A DNA stretch of 64,000 nt from Terriglobales bacterium (GTDB lineage: Bacteria; Acidobacteriota; Terriglobia; Terriglobales; Acidobacteriaceae): the NCBI GenBank assembly GCA_035561515.1, contig DATMXP010000039.1:124001-188000 (forward strand). Direction: 5' to 3'. The notes below the pieces were generated by a model that worked only from the letters and a program-made list of their open reading frames with translations, was not told the origin of the DNA and ran no database searches. The translations under genes and the position numbers were made by a program. This document shows, in pieces, positions 33,310-42,200 of this stretch (position 1 is the stretch's first letter; the number at the start of each line of letters is the position of its first letter).

Positions 33310-33978
33310 ATGGCTTTATTGGAACGTGTAACCACGCTGGTTCGTGCCAATTTAAACGACCTCGTTGATCGGGCCGAGAATCCCGAAAAGATGATCAAAC
33401 AGGTCATCCTTGATATGCAGAATCAGTTCATGCAGGTGAAGACGCAGGTGGCCATTGCCATCGCCGACCTTCACTTGCTCGAGAAGAAAAAGAAGGAGAA
33501 CCTCGACAAGGAATCCGAATGGATGCGCAAAGCGGATCTCGCCGTTGGCAAGAAAGACGACGCGCTCGCCCGGGCCGCCCTCGAACGTGCTCTCTCGTTC
33601 AAGCTGATGGCCACGAACTTCGACGAGCAAATCGCCGATCAGAAAGTTCAGGTCGACCTTCTTCGCGAAGCCCTCAGCAAGCTTGAGCAGAAGATCGCTG
33701 AAGCCGAATCGAAGTCCGAGTTGCTGATCGCGCAGCACCGTCGTTCGAAGGCCGTGGGCCGTGCTGCCGACGCCAGTTCCGCCGCCGATTCTCGCGACAA
33801 GACCGCCACCTTCGATCGCATGAAGAACAAGGTCATGCGCGAAGAGGCCATCAACCAGGCCAAGGCGGAAGTCGAGGGCAGCGGCGAAATCGAGCGCAAG
33901 TTCGCCCAGATGGAAAAGGACGAACAGATCGACAAGCTGCTCGCCGAAATCAAGGCGCGAAAAATGTTGTCTGCGTAA
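33310..33978 (+). CDS. pspA: PspA/IM30 family membrane-stress protein
   Basis: A 222-residue, almost wholly coiled-coil protein of the PspA/Vipp1 (ESCRT-III-like) family that coats and repairs the inner membrane. It starts MALLERVTTLVRANLNDLVD with the amphipathic first helix, then AENPEKMIKQVILDMQNQFM, a family hallmark. The later helices are continuous heptads to KIKARKML. AAAGGAGTTGAGCG precedes the ATG. It closes the XRE-NfeD-DUF4019-flotillin operon and is followed by a strong terminator. Confidence 0.93.
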   Translation: MALLERVTTLVRANLNDLVDRAENPEKMIKQVILDMQNQFMQVKTQVAIAIADLHLLEKKKKENLDKESEWMRKADLAVGKKDDALARAALERALSFKLMATNFDEQIADQKVQVDLLREALSKLEQKIAEAESKSELLIAQHRRSKAVGRAADASSAADSRDKTATFDRMKNKVMREEAINQAKAEVEGSGEIERKFAQMEKDEQIDKLLAEIKARKMLSA

Positions 33979-33990
33979 TCACGATGCGGG

Positions 33991-34026
33991 AAAAGAGGCT
34001 CTGTCTAGGGCCTCTTTTCTTTTTTT
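33991..34026 (+). terminator. Rho-independent terminator of the flotillin-PspA operon
   Basis: AAAAGAGGC / GCCTCTTTT with a ten-base loop, then CTTTTTTTTCG, 13 bases after the pspA stop. Confidence 0.9.
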
Positions 34027-34043
34027 CGCATCCATCTTGTAGC

Positions 34044-34727
34044 ATGTTGCTCAAGATGGCGGAACCAAACGCAAGCATTAACTCCTTCTTCATCGAAGGG
34101 CCCGCTGGCCGGCTTGAAGCTCTCCTCAACGCCGGCTCGCCCGATGCGAAATATGCCGCGCTGGTGTGCCATCCCCACCCGCTCTATGGCGGCACCATGC
34201 ACAACAAGGTTGTGTATCACGCGGCCAAGGCGCTTAATTCCTTCGGATTCCCGGTACTCCGCTTCAACTTTCGCGGTGCCGGTCTCAGCGAGGGCGAACA
34301 CGCCCACGGCCGCGGCGAAATTGACGACGTTCGCGCCGCCCTTCACTGGCTCACATCCAAGTTCAATCGGCCCATCGTCTTCGCCGGATTTTCCTTCGGT
34401 GCCTCTACGGGTATGCGCGCCTGCTGTCCCGATCCCGACGTGAAGTTCCTCATCTCACTGGGAACACCCGTCGCTGCCGAAGGCCGCGTTTATGCTTACA
34501 AGTTCCTCGCGGACTGCCCCAAGCCCAAGCTATTCGTCAGCGGCGACTCCGACCCTTACGGCCCCGTCTCCGAGCTTCAACGAGTCGAGCACAACGCCGC
34601 GCCGCCGAAGAAACTCGTGATCGTTCCCAACGCAGGGCACTTCTTCGAAGGGCAGCTTCCTGTCATGCGTCACACCATCGAGCAATGGATTCGCGAAAAC
34701 GTTCTGCCGGAGTTAAAAACCGCATGA
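34044..34727 (+). CDS. alpha/beta hydrolase (COG2945-like)
   Basis: A 227-residue alpha/beta hydrolase. The first strands hold CHPHPLYGGTMHNKVV, characteristic of the COG2945 group, followed by FNFRGAGLSEG (oxyanion region), the nucleophile elbow GFSFGAST and the catalytic His in NAGHFFEG near the end. The acidic residue is likely the Asp in SGDSDPYGP. ATG codons at 34044 and 34056 are both possible and neither has a clear ribosome site. It overlaps the glycerate kinase gene by four bases (ATGA). Substrate unknown. Confidence 0.88.
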   Translation: MLLKMAEPNASINSFFIEGPAGRLEALLNAGSPDAKYAALVCHPHPLYGGTMHNKVVYHAAKALNSFGFPVLRFNFRGAGLSEGEHAHGRGEIDDVRAALHWLTSKFNRPIVFAGFSFGASTGMRACCPDPDVKFLISLGTPVAAEGRVYAYKFLADCPKPKLFVSGDSDPYGPVSELQRVEHNAAPPKKLVIVPNAGHFFEGQLPVMRHTIEQWIRENVLPELKTA

Positions 34728-36040
34728 GCGTGGACGAAAAAGTCGCAACCCAAATGCGCGACGTCGCCCGTCAGATCTTCACCGACACGCTCAACGAGAT
34801 CAGCGTCGACGCCGCTTTCGAACATCACGTCGCCTACGACCGCGGTATCCTTCGTATCGGCGACGATCTCTACAACCTCGATTCCTTTACCCGCCTGCTG
34901 GCCATCTCCATCGGCAAGGCCGCGCACACCATGGCGGAAGCGCTGGTGAAGCAACTCGGCTCCCGCGTCGCAGGATTCATTGCCAGTTCCGTGAATCCTC
35001 CTGAGCACCTCGCTCAGTTCGTTTACTTTCGCGGCGGCCACCCGGTTCCGAACGAAGATTCCGTTCGCGCCGCGACCGCCATTCAGAGCGTGCTCGAAAC
35101 GCTCGACCAATCGTCTCTCGTCATCTACCTGCTCAGCGGAGGCGGTTCCGCCATCGTCGAAAAGCCGCTATTTACGCAGATCTCCCTGGCCGACCTCGCC
35201 GCCACCTACAGTGCGCTGGTGAACTGCGGCGCTCCCATCAGCGAGATCAACGCCATTCGCAAGCATCTCTCCGCGGTCAAGGGAGGACGTCTTGCTCTCG
35301 CCGCCGGAGCCGCACAGCAAGTCTCGATCATGATCTCCGACGTCCCCGACGACCAGTTGGATTCGCTCGCCTCGGGCCCCACCATGCCCGACCGAAGCAC
35401 CGTCACCCAGTGTTACCAGATCGTCGAGAAGTACCGATTGCTCCCGCAACTTCCGCCCGCGGTCAGGGTGGTGTTCGAGCAAAAGCTCCTGCAGGAAACT
35501 CCCAAGTCCACCGATGCCGCCTTCGTTCGTTCCCGCTGGTGGCCGATACTCTCCAGCAACATCGCCGCGAAAAGCGCAGCCGCGTTCGCCGCAACACAAG
35601 GCTTTGCCGTGGAAATAGACAACACCTGCGACGACTGGGATTACCAGAAAGCCGCCGACTATCTGCTCGCGAAAGTGCGCAAGCTCCGTGCAGGCGCCTC
35701 AAAGGTGTGTGTTGTCTCTGCCGGAGAAGTCACCGTCAAGGTCACGGACACATCAGGCAAGGGCGGACGCAACCAGCAGTTTGCGCTTTACTGCGCCGAG
35801 AAGATCGCTGGCGAAAACATGACCGTGCTCAGCGCCGGCACCGACGGTATCGACGGAAACAGCGACGCAGCAGGGGCAGTCGTCGATGGCACCACCACGT
35901 CGCGCGCATCAGCCGACAAGCTTTCATCGGCGGTCCGCACGTTTAACGCAACCCCCTTGCTCACGGAATTAGGCGATGCCATCGTCACTGGCCCCACCGG
36001 AAACAACGTCCGCGACATTCGCATCCTGCTCGCTTATTAA
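34724..36040 (+). CDS. glycerate 2-kinase (MOFRL family)
   Basis: A 438-residue type II glycerate kinase, which makes 2-phosphoglycerate from D-glycerate. The N-terminal DUF4147 domain has the ISIGKAAHTMAEAL lysine region, FRGGHPVPNEDS, the phosphate-binding LLSGGGSAI and the INAIRKHLSAVKGGRLA segment. The C-terminal MOFRL domain (about 310-435) includes VVSAGEVTVKV, GKGGRNQQFAL and SAGTDGIDGNSDAAGAVVD. I prefer the ATG at 34724, which overlaps the upstream hydrolase stop, over an earlier in-frame codon at 34685. Single copy with no glyoxylate genes adjacent. Confidence 0.93.
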   Translation: MSVDEKVATQMRDVARQIFTDTLNEISVDAAFEHHVAYDRGILRIGDDLYNLDSFTRLLAISIGKAAHTMAEALVKQLGSRVAGFIASSVNPPEHLAQFVYFRGGHPVPNEDSVRAATAIQSVLETLDQSSLVIYLLSGGGSAIVEKPLFTQISLADLAATYSALVNCGAPISEINAIRKHLSAVKGGRLALAAGAAQQVSIMISDVPDDQLDSLASGPTMPDRSTVTQCYQIVEKYRLLPQLPPAVRVVFEQKLLQETPKSTDAAFVRSRWWPILSSNIAAKSAAAFAATQGFAVEIDNTCDDWDYQKAADYLLAKVRKLRAGASKVCVVSAGEVTVKVTDTSGKGGRNQQFALYCAEKIAGENMTVLSAGTDGIDGNSDAAGAVVDGTTTSRASADKLSSAVRTFNATPLLTELGDAIVTGPTGNNVRDIRILLAY

Positions 36041-36041
36041 C

Positions 36042-36362
36042 TCAAACACGCGACGCCAGGTTCAGCACCACAATCCCAACGATGATCAGGGCAATGCCGG
36101 AAACCTTCATCGTGTTCGCCGGCTCGTGGAACCACAGCATGCCGATTGCGAACACCAGCGCGGTGCCCAGCGCCGACCAAACCGCATAGGCCAGGCTCAC
36201 CGGCAACTCCCTCGCCGCCAGCGCCAGCGGTATAAACGACACGCCATAACACAGCAACATCATCACGGTTGGCACCAATCGTGACAATCCATCCGAAATT
36301 TTCAGAAATACAGTTCCTGTTACGTCAAGAATGATTGCAAGGCATAGAAAGACCCAGGCCAT
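36042..36362 (-). CDS. SMR-family small multidrug/guanidinium exporter
   Basis: A 106-residue, four-helix small multidrug resistance protein. Helix 1 is MAWVFLCLAIILDVTGTVFL, where the essential membrane Glu of EmrE (position 14) is replaced by Asp. Helix 2 has KISDGLSRLVPTVMMLLCYG, helix 3 SLAYAVWSALGTALVFAIGM with the conserved AYAVW and GxG, and helix 4 VSGIALIIVGIVVLNL. AAAGGAGG precedes the ATG at 36362. Asp can still bind protons, so transport is plausible; substrates might be guanidinium or quaternary cations. Confidence 0.9.
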   Translation of the reverse strand: MAWVFLCLAIILDVTGTVFLKISDGLSRLVPTVMMLLCYGVSFIPLALAARELPVSLAYAVWSALGTALVFAIGMLWFHEPANTMKVSGIALIIVGIVVLNLASRV

Positions 36363-36780
36363 ACGACCTCCTTTTGCTGAGGCCGCACCAATACACACGA
36401 GTGCGACAATTCACCGCGAAAAGTTCAAGGATTGCTTCAGCCGGGAACGCTAATAGTCAGGCGGGGACTGCATCTGGAGCAGAAAGAGCCGGGTTGTGTT
36501 GGTCGGAGTCATACATTCCTCCCACCTATATAGATGCTCGGCAAGTGTGCTTCGTTGCGGACGGTAAATCCATGAAAACAAAGGCAATCCAGAACGAAAA
36601 AGGACAGCCCGGAAATGCGGTCTGGAGGGCTGTCGCAAACCCTTTGGAAGGCAACGGAGATCACATGTCGATGCCAACACTACCGTTCACATGTTTCGAC
36701 ATGATGAAAAATTCTGCTCGCCGTTCAGATTCTCTCGCCAAGTGTGCCTCCACCGGGTTCACCCCGGTGTCTAATAAATC
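36363..36780. other. 418-base intergenic region with inverted repeats
   Basis: I find no credible gene. It holds a hairpin GACAGCCC / GGGCTGTC (36603-36634) with a 16-base loop and a spaced inverted repeat CATGTCGA (36664-36671) / TCGACATG (36696-36703). The first could belong to a small RNA, and the second could be a regulator site for the gene at 36781. Neither is firmly supported. Confidence 0.4.
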
Positions 36781-37203
36781 ATGCGGCGCGTTCTTCTCAT
36801 CTTCCTTCTGACAGTGCCGCTCTGGGCACAAAGCAAGTCCGACAAGCCGGTCGTCGAATACGTGCGTACCCTGCGAGTTTCTGCCATCGACCGAACCCTC
36901 CCGGATGTTTCGCTCGACTACTTCTTGCGTTACGAAACAGAAGGCGCCGCCATCAACTGGCAGCGCATCGATTGTCCCGATAAACGGCAGGGCCCCTTTC
37001 GCCAGTGCGTCCAGGCTGATGCTTTCCTGGCGAATCGTGGCGCTGTAACTGTGTCGATATCGGTGGATTCACCAGACCAGCGTTCATTCTCCCGGCCGGA
37101 ACTGATCGACGTATACATCACGGAACTCTCCGGGCTCGTCCGCCCGGTCCACCGCCTGCGCGACCTGCCGATGGAACTCCATCGCCGTACCGCCTCCCGC
37201 TGA
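36781..37203 (+). CDS. exported hypothetical protein, 140 aa
   Basis: A 140-residue product with a signal peptide (MRRVLLIFLLTVPLWA, cleaved after WAQ). The mature protein has two cysteines (C67 and C77, in IDCP and RQCVQ) that may form a disulfide, and a mixed beta pattern (VEYVRTLRVSAID, SLDYFLRYETEG, AVTVSISVDSP). I recognise no family. It is followed 52 bases later by an alpha/beta hydrolase on the same strand. Confidence 0.7.
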   Translation: MRRVLLIFLLTVPLWAQSKSDKPVVEYVRTLRVSAIDRTLPDVSLDYFLRYETEGAAINWQRIDCPDKRQGPFRQCVQADAFLANRGAVTVSISVDSPDQRSFSRPELIDVYITELSGLVRPVHRLRDLPMELHRRTASR

Positions 37204-37255
37204 TCGCGCCTTCCACTTGTGAACTGACGCAACTGTGAAGGAAGATGTCACCTGC

Positions 37256-37918
37256 ATGACTGTGAAAGATTTTCCGATCGAATGGTCTTCAGGAGAGCCG
37301 CTCCTGCGCGGAACGCTGCACCTGCCCGACGGCGAGCCCAGCGAAGCGCTGCTCCTCACCCACGGTGCCGGAGCGAATTGCGAATCCCCTCTCCCTGTGG
37401 CGCTCGCCACGGCTTTCTCAAATGCTGGTATTGCGGCTCTTCGCTTCAACCTTCCGTTTCGGCAGCTCCGCCCGTATGGTCCGCCGCAGCGGGGAAGTGC
37501 CGAACGCGACCAGTTAGGGATTCGCCGCGCCGTCGAAGCCGTTAAGCAGCAACTTGCCGGACGTGTTTATCTCGGTGGACATTCGTACGGGGGAAGGCAG
37601 TCTTCTATTGCAGCGGCCGCCGATCCCAACCTCGCCGACGGACTTCTGCTGCTCTCCTATCCGCTGCATCCGCCGAAGCAGCCGGCAAAATTGCGAACGG
37701 AACATTTTCCCAACTTGCAGATCCCGGTGCTCTTCATCAGCGGTTCACGCGACGAATTCGCCACAGTCGAGGAATTATCGAATGCAATCAGCCTTATTTC
37801 GTCACGAACCGAACTGATGACCATCGAAGGCGCAGGCCATTCCTTGCTCTCAAAGAAGAACTCAACGCAACTGCCCGCACAAATCGTTGATAGATTCCAC
37901 CAGTTCGAAAGCATCTAG
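37256..37918 (+). CDS. alpha/beta hydrolase (dienelactone-hydrolase / KANL3-like)
   Basis: A 220-residue hydrolase of the KANL3/Tex30-like COG3571 group. It has LLLTHGAGANCESPLPVALA (conserved HGAG), FNLPFRQ, the nucleophile elbow GGHSYGGRQSS, LLSYPLHPPKQP, an acidic residue in ISGSRDEFA and the catalytic His in GAGHSLL. The ATG at 37256 follows AAGGAAG at a slightly long spacing; a GTG at 37235 has none. Substrate unknown. Confidence 0.85.
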   Translation: MTVKDFPIEWSSGEPLLRGTLHLPDGEPSEALLLTHGAGANCESPLPVALATAFSNAGIAALRFNLPFRQLRPYGPPQRGSAERDQLGIRRAVEAVKQQLAGRVYLGGHSYGGRQSSIAAAADPNLADGLLLLSYPLHPPKQPAKLRTEHFPNLQIPVLFISGSRDEFATVEELSNAISLISSRTELMTIEGAGHSLLSKKNSTQLPAQIVDRFHQFESI

Positions 37919-38413
37919 TTGCGCGCCTGCACGATATTTTGAAAACACAGACGACCCGAGTTCTTCCTCACTCAAGTCTCTGTGTCTCTGTGGTGGATTT
38001 CTGTCTTTCCCATTTCGGCCCAACCACTCAAAAGTGATGTCAAGGGGGTCAACGCTTTCGTTTTTACGTAAGTTGCTGATTTAACGGCAAATATAAATCT
38101 GCAAAAGCTGGCATGTTGCCCCCGCCCAAGTTGCTATCCTAAAAATGTAGGTGGTGAAGACGAAGTTTCCGTCTCACCACCTTTCGTGTTTGTTTGCTAA
38201 CGACCAACGACTAACAACTAACGACTGATTGATTCAACTCCTTTGTTTTCATATACAGAACGTATCCTATTGATTCCAAAGAATTTACAAGCCCTTTGTT
38301 TTCATATACAGAGAATTCCACGCTCGCGTAACTGCTTTGTTTTCTTATAGGAACGCAAAACAGGGGGGAGGGGGGAGGGGGTCCAGTTTGCGACAGTTTC
38401 GTGCTCTCGATAC
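37919..38413. other. 495-base non-coding region with repeats, hairpin and G-runs
   Basis: No credible gene. It carries a TTGCCC...TATCCT-like promoter region near 38117-38140 followed by a bulged hairpin (38149-38182), three copies of a 19-base repeat (38241-38353) and a G-rich run (38363-38381). The whole stretch is less GC-rich than the neighbouring genes. A small RNA starting near 38145 is one possibility. Confidence 0.45.
38241..38353 (+). repeat. three spaced copies of a 19-base repeat
   Basis: CTTTGTTTTCATATACAGA occurs at 38241-38259 and again, identical, at 38294-38312. A third, diverged copy (CTTTGTTTTCTTATAGGAA) lies at 38335-38353. Spacing is 53 and 41 bases. The copies and spacing are too few and irregular for a CRISPR. 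Confidence 0.8.
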
Positions 38414-39241
38414 TCACCGCTGGCAGCTCGGGCACCAGAACGTCACCCGTGCGTCCGGACCTTGTTTTAACCGACGTACTGGCGTTCCGCACTTGCGGCA
38501 CGGCTGTCCGGCACGGCCATACACCCACAGGCGCTCTTCTTCGTTAGCACGCCCGGTGGTTCGACGGAACCCGGTGTAGGTAACGATCTTGTCGTTCGAG
38601 GTATCGCTGACATTTGCCAGAAGGTACTTTCGAGCGGTTCGCACCAGCCACGTCGCCTCCTCCGGCTTAAGCGTCGCGACCGTCCGGAATGGATTCACGC
38701 CGCACGCAAACGCAATCTCAGATTTGAAAACGTTGCCGATACCCGCCAGCAAAGACTGCCGTAACAGCGCCTCGCCGACTTCGAGGTCTGGTGCGCTCCG
38801 AAGTTGCTGTGATGCCACCTGTTCGTCGAACTCGGCCGCGAGCACGTCCTGGCCAAGGCGGTTGAAACCTGGCCGTCGAGCGAGACTCGCCGTCGTGTGA
38901 AACTCGGCGATCGGAACATTGAAAGCGATGGCCTCGATCGACTCCGTGGCAATAACGATGCGCATATCGTCGTGCCGCCGGTGCCAGCGTTCCCCCGGAC
39001 GATAGATGTGCCAGCTTCCGCTCATCAGCATGTGAGTGAGCAGAATCAGGTCCCCCGAGAATTGCATGGTGATCCACTTGCCATGCGACGTGACGGATTC
39101 GACGACCCGTCCAGTAACGGGAGCGTCAACGTGAACCCGCTCAAGGTGAGGCAGAACCGTTTCGAAGCGGGTGACGACTTTGCCGGCCAGCGCCTTGTTC
39201 AGAGTCCGCGCGGCGCGGAAGATGGTATCGCCTTCGGGCAC
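38414..39241 (-). CDS. nei: Fpg/Nei family DNA glycosylase (Nei-type)
   Basis: A 275-residue bifunctional glycosylase/AP lyase that removes oxidised bases. It begins MPEGDTIFRAA, giving the catalytic Pro1/Glu2; the PEGDTI form is typical of Nei/endonuclease VIII. The helix-two-turn-helix lies in SLLAGIGNVFKSEIAFACGV and the C-terminal zinc finger has four Cys (CRKCGTP and CPSC). It starts one base after the lhr stop, so the two are co-transcribed. Preferred lesion (oxidised pyrimidines) is inferred from the family. Confidence 0.92.
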   Translation of the reverse strand: MPEGDTIFRAARTLNKALAGKVVTRFETVLPHLERVHVDAPVTGRVVESVTSHGKWITMQFSGDLILLTHMLMSGSWHIYRPGERWHRRHDDMRIVIATESIEAIAFNVPIAEFHTTASLARRPGFNRLGQDVLAAEFDEQVASQQLRSAPDLEVGEALLRQSLLAGIGNVFKSEIAFACGVNPFRTVATLKPEEATWLVRTARKYLLANVSDTSNDKIVTYTGFRRTTGRANEEERLWVYGRAGQPCRKCGTPVRRLKQGPDARVTFWCPSCQR

Positions 39242-42200
39242 CTACGCTGTCTCCACGGAATCGGCGTCTTCCTCGTCTTCAGCTGCGTCGTCCTTCAATT
39301 TTTCGATGATGTTCGTACGACGCATTTGGAAACCGAGCGCTGTATCAACGAATCCGCTCTCTTCAAGAAAGCGCGCCAGAAAATGTTCACGCGCAGGCGC
39401 ATTGTTGATCTCGCCGATCAACAAGCCTTGTTTGCGGCTCTGTCGTCGCACTGCAACTTCGGCCAGTTGTCGTGCAAGTGCTCTCGCATATTGCGATCGG
39501 TCAGGTTCGTCTTCCGGCAGGAAAACGCGAATGCTTGGATTTCGCCGCCGCAAAAACGCCGCAAGTATTCCATCGATCAGCACCACGCTCGCGCCGCTCG
39601 CTCGCGCCATTCCGTGACTTTCATCCTCGCTCAATTTCGGCCATGGCAAAAACGATCCATACACATTCGCCGGATCGGAAGCCGCGAGATGAACTGCTTC
39701 CGGAGTTTCGGGAATCGTGCGCAGAGAACGCAACATGTCGATCGCTGCTGTTTGCGCGAATTGCGCAGCGCCCATCGCAGCAATGAACATCCCTCGACGA
39801 ATCCATCCGCTCTCTTCCATCGTGCGCAGCGCCGGATAAACTGTCGCATAACCACCCGGAATGTTTTCGGCTACCGCAGTTTCGCGCATCACGATTCCAT
39901 ATCGCGTGAGCAACTGTTGAGCGATGTTCGCGCTCCATTCCGTCGCGTTCACGCTCGTACTTCGCCGCGCGCTGATCAGCGACCAGCGGCCTTGAGAAGG
40001 CGTTCCAGCTTGCGTACGCGAGCGGAATCGTCGCAGGAATTCTGGCGATCCTGGTCTTCCATCCGCAGCGGTCGCACGCGATCTGCGATCATCCGCTGGT
40101 CGCAGAAATCCGCGGATCGCATGCATCGTGTCGTTCGTGATCCAACCTGACCAAACGAGTTCCCAAACTGCATCCATCGTGTCGTTCGGGAATCCTCCGC
40201 CTGAAGCTACGTGCAATGCCGGAAAGAACAACGCACCTTCACTCTCGAGCACTTCGAGGATCTTCTGCGCGCGCTCAGAGAGCTGCGACTTGTCGGGCGA
40301 AGTCGGCGGAAGCAAAAGTGGCAGGTTCTGCGCGAGATACAGCGCAACTCGACCGTCGCGCTCACCAACTCGCTCGACACCGACCCAAACCACTTCGCCC
40401 GCTGCAACTAGCGTATCTAAATCCGATGGCTGATAGCCGTGAACTCGCGACGGCAAAATCTCCCGTTCCAGTTCGGAAACCGGAATCGCCGCGCCTTGGA
40501 GCAGTTCGATTGCATCCAGCAACGCATCCAATCCGCGACGCGGCTTCAGCACGCCTTGCCAACGTGTGACAAGTCGCGAGAAGACGCGTTGTTCGACAGG
40601 TTCAACTTCCTTCCGCAGTCGCGCCAATGTCCGACGCCGAACCAGCCGCAGCACTTCCGGATCGCACCACTCGCGATGACTTCCCGTTGGACGAAACTCG
40701 CCTTCCAGCAAGCGCCCTTGTCCATGCAAAGCGCGCAGAATTGGCTCGACCACTCGCGGATCGATCCCAAAACGTTGAGCTGCGTCATTCGTCGTAAACG
40801 GACCATGTGTTCTCGCGTAACGTCGGACCAGTTCGAGCAACGGATCAGCCGACGATCGCAGCCAGATTTCGGCCAAACCTGGCGGAAGCGGAATTCCGAG
40901 CGCATCGCGATACCGCGACGCATCTTCTACGGCAATGAAGCGACGCTCTCCCGCAATGAGCACGTTAATAACGCGGCGAGTCGCGTGCAGTTGGTTCACT
41001 GATTCGGCAACTTCCGGCGAAACCGACCGAGCTGCGATCTCTTCAGGAGATAAATCGCCGAGCCGCAACAGCAAGTCGTGAACCGCATCGGCATGCTTTG
41101 CCTGGTAATCCGGTTCGAGTGCCTGAAGCTGCGCTTCCACTTCGTCCAATGCTGACGCATCGAGCAGTTCGCGGAGATCCGTATCGCCGAGCAGTTCCTG
41201 CAATTGCGACTGGTCTATCGCAAGCGCCTGCGCGCGGCGTTCCGCCAAAGGCGCATCGCCGTCATAGATGTAGTTGGCGATGTAGGAGAACAACAGCGAC
41301 GATGCGAATGGCGATGGCTTTTCGGATGTCACTGTCGTGACGCGAATCTGCCCGGAGTGAATCTTGCGCAACACCGAAGTTGCCGCCGGAAGATCGAACG
41401 TTTCCCGTACACATTCGCGGTAAGTTTCCAGCAGGATCGGAAACGTCGAGTAACGCGACGCTACGGCAAGCAAGTCCGACGCACGCTTTCGCTGCTGCCA
41501 CAACGGCGCGCGCGAACCGGGTTTGCGTTTCGGCAGAAGCAACGCTCGTCCCGCAGCCTCGCGAAAGCGGGCCGCGAAAAGGGAAGTCGAGCCCAGTTGA
41601 CGCAAGACCAGATCGCGGAACTCAGCCACCGTTGGCAGCAGGTACTCGGAATCGACAGGCTCGTCTGTCTCGGGAAGTCGAATCACGAAGCCATCATCGG
41701 ACCACATCGATTCGGCCTCGAGTCCGCGCTCATCGCGCAGCCTGGCCATTGCTGCCATGCACCAAGGCGCATGAACGCGGCTGCCGAACGGCGTAAGCAC
41801 GCAGATGCGCCAATCGCCCAGTTCGTCGCGGCAGCGCTCGATGATGATGTCCTCGTCATTAGGAACACGTTGCGTTGCTGCGACCTGATCGTCGAGATAG
41901 CGCAGCAGATTCTCGGCCGCGAACTGATCAAGGCTGTGTTCCTCCAGCAGTTTGGTGTACGCAGTCGCGCGAGGCATCGCCAGCAACTGGCGCGTCATCT
42001 TGCCGATCGTCGCGCCGAACTCTGCTGGACGTCCTGCCGAATCGCCATGCCAGAACGGCATCTTGCCAGGTTCGCCCGGAGCTGGTGAAACTACGACGCG
42101 ATCGTGTGAGATCTCCTCGATTCGCCAGGTGCTTGCGCCGAGAATGATCGTGTCTCCGGTTCGGCTCTCGAACACCATCTCTTCGTCGAGTTCGCCGACG

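Noticed and set aside
38241-38353. CRISPR array
   Set aside because: Only three copies with unequal spacing (53 and 41 bases), one diverged, and no cas genes.
38897-40150. 417-codon plus-strand frame
   Set aside because: It crosses the nei and lhr genes in antisense and contains no domain.
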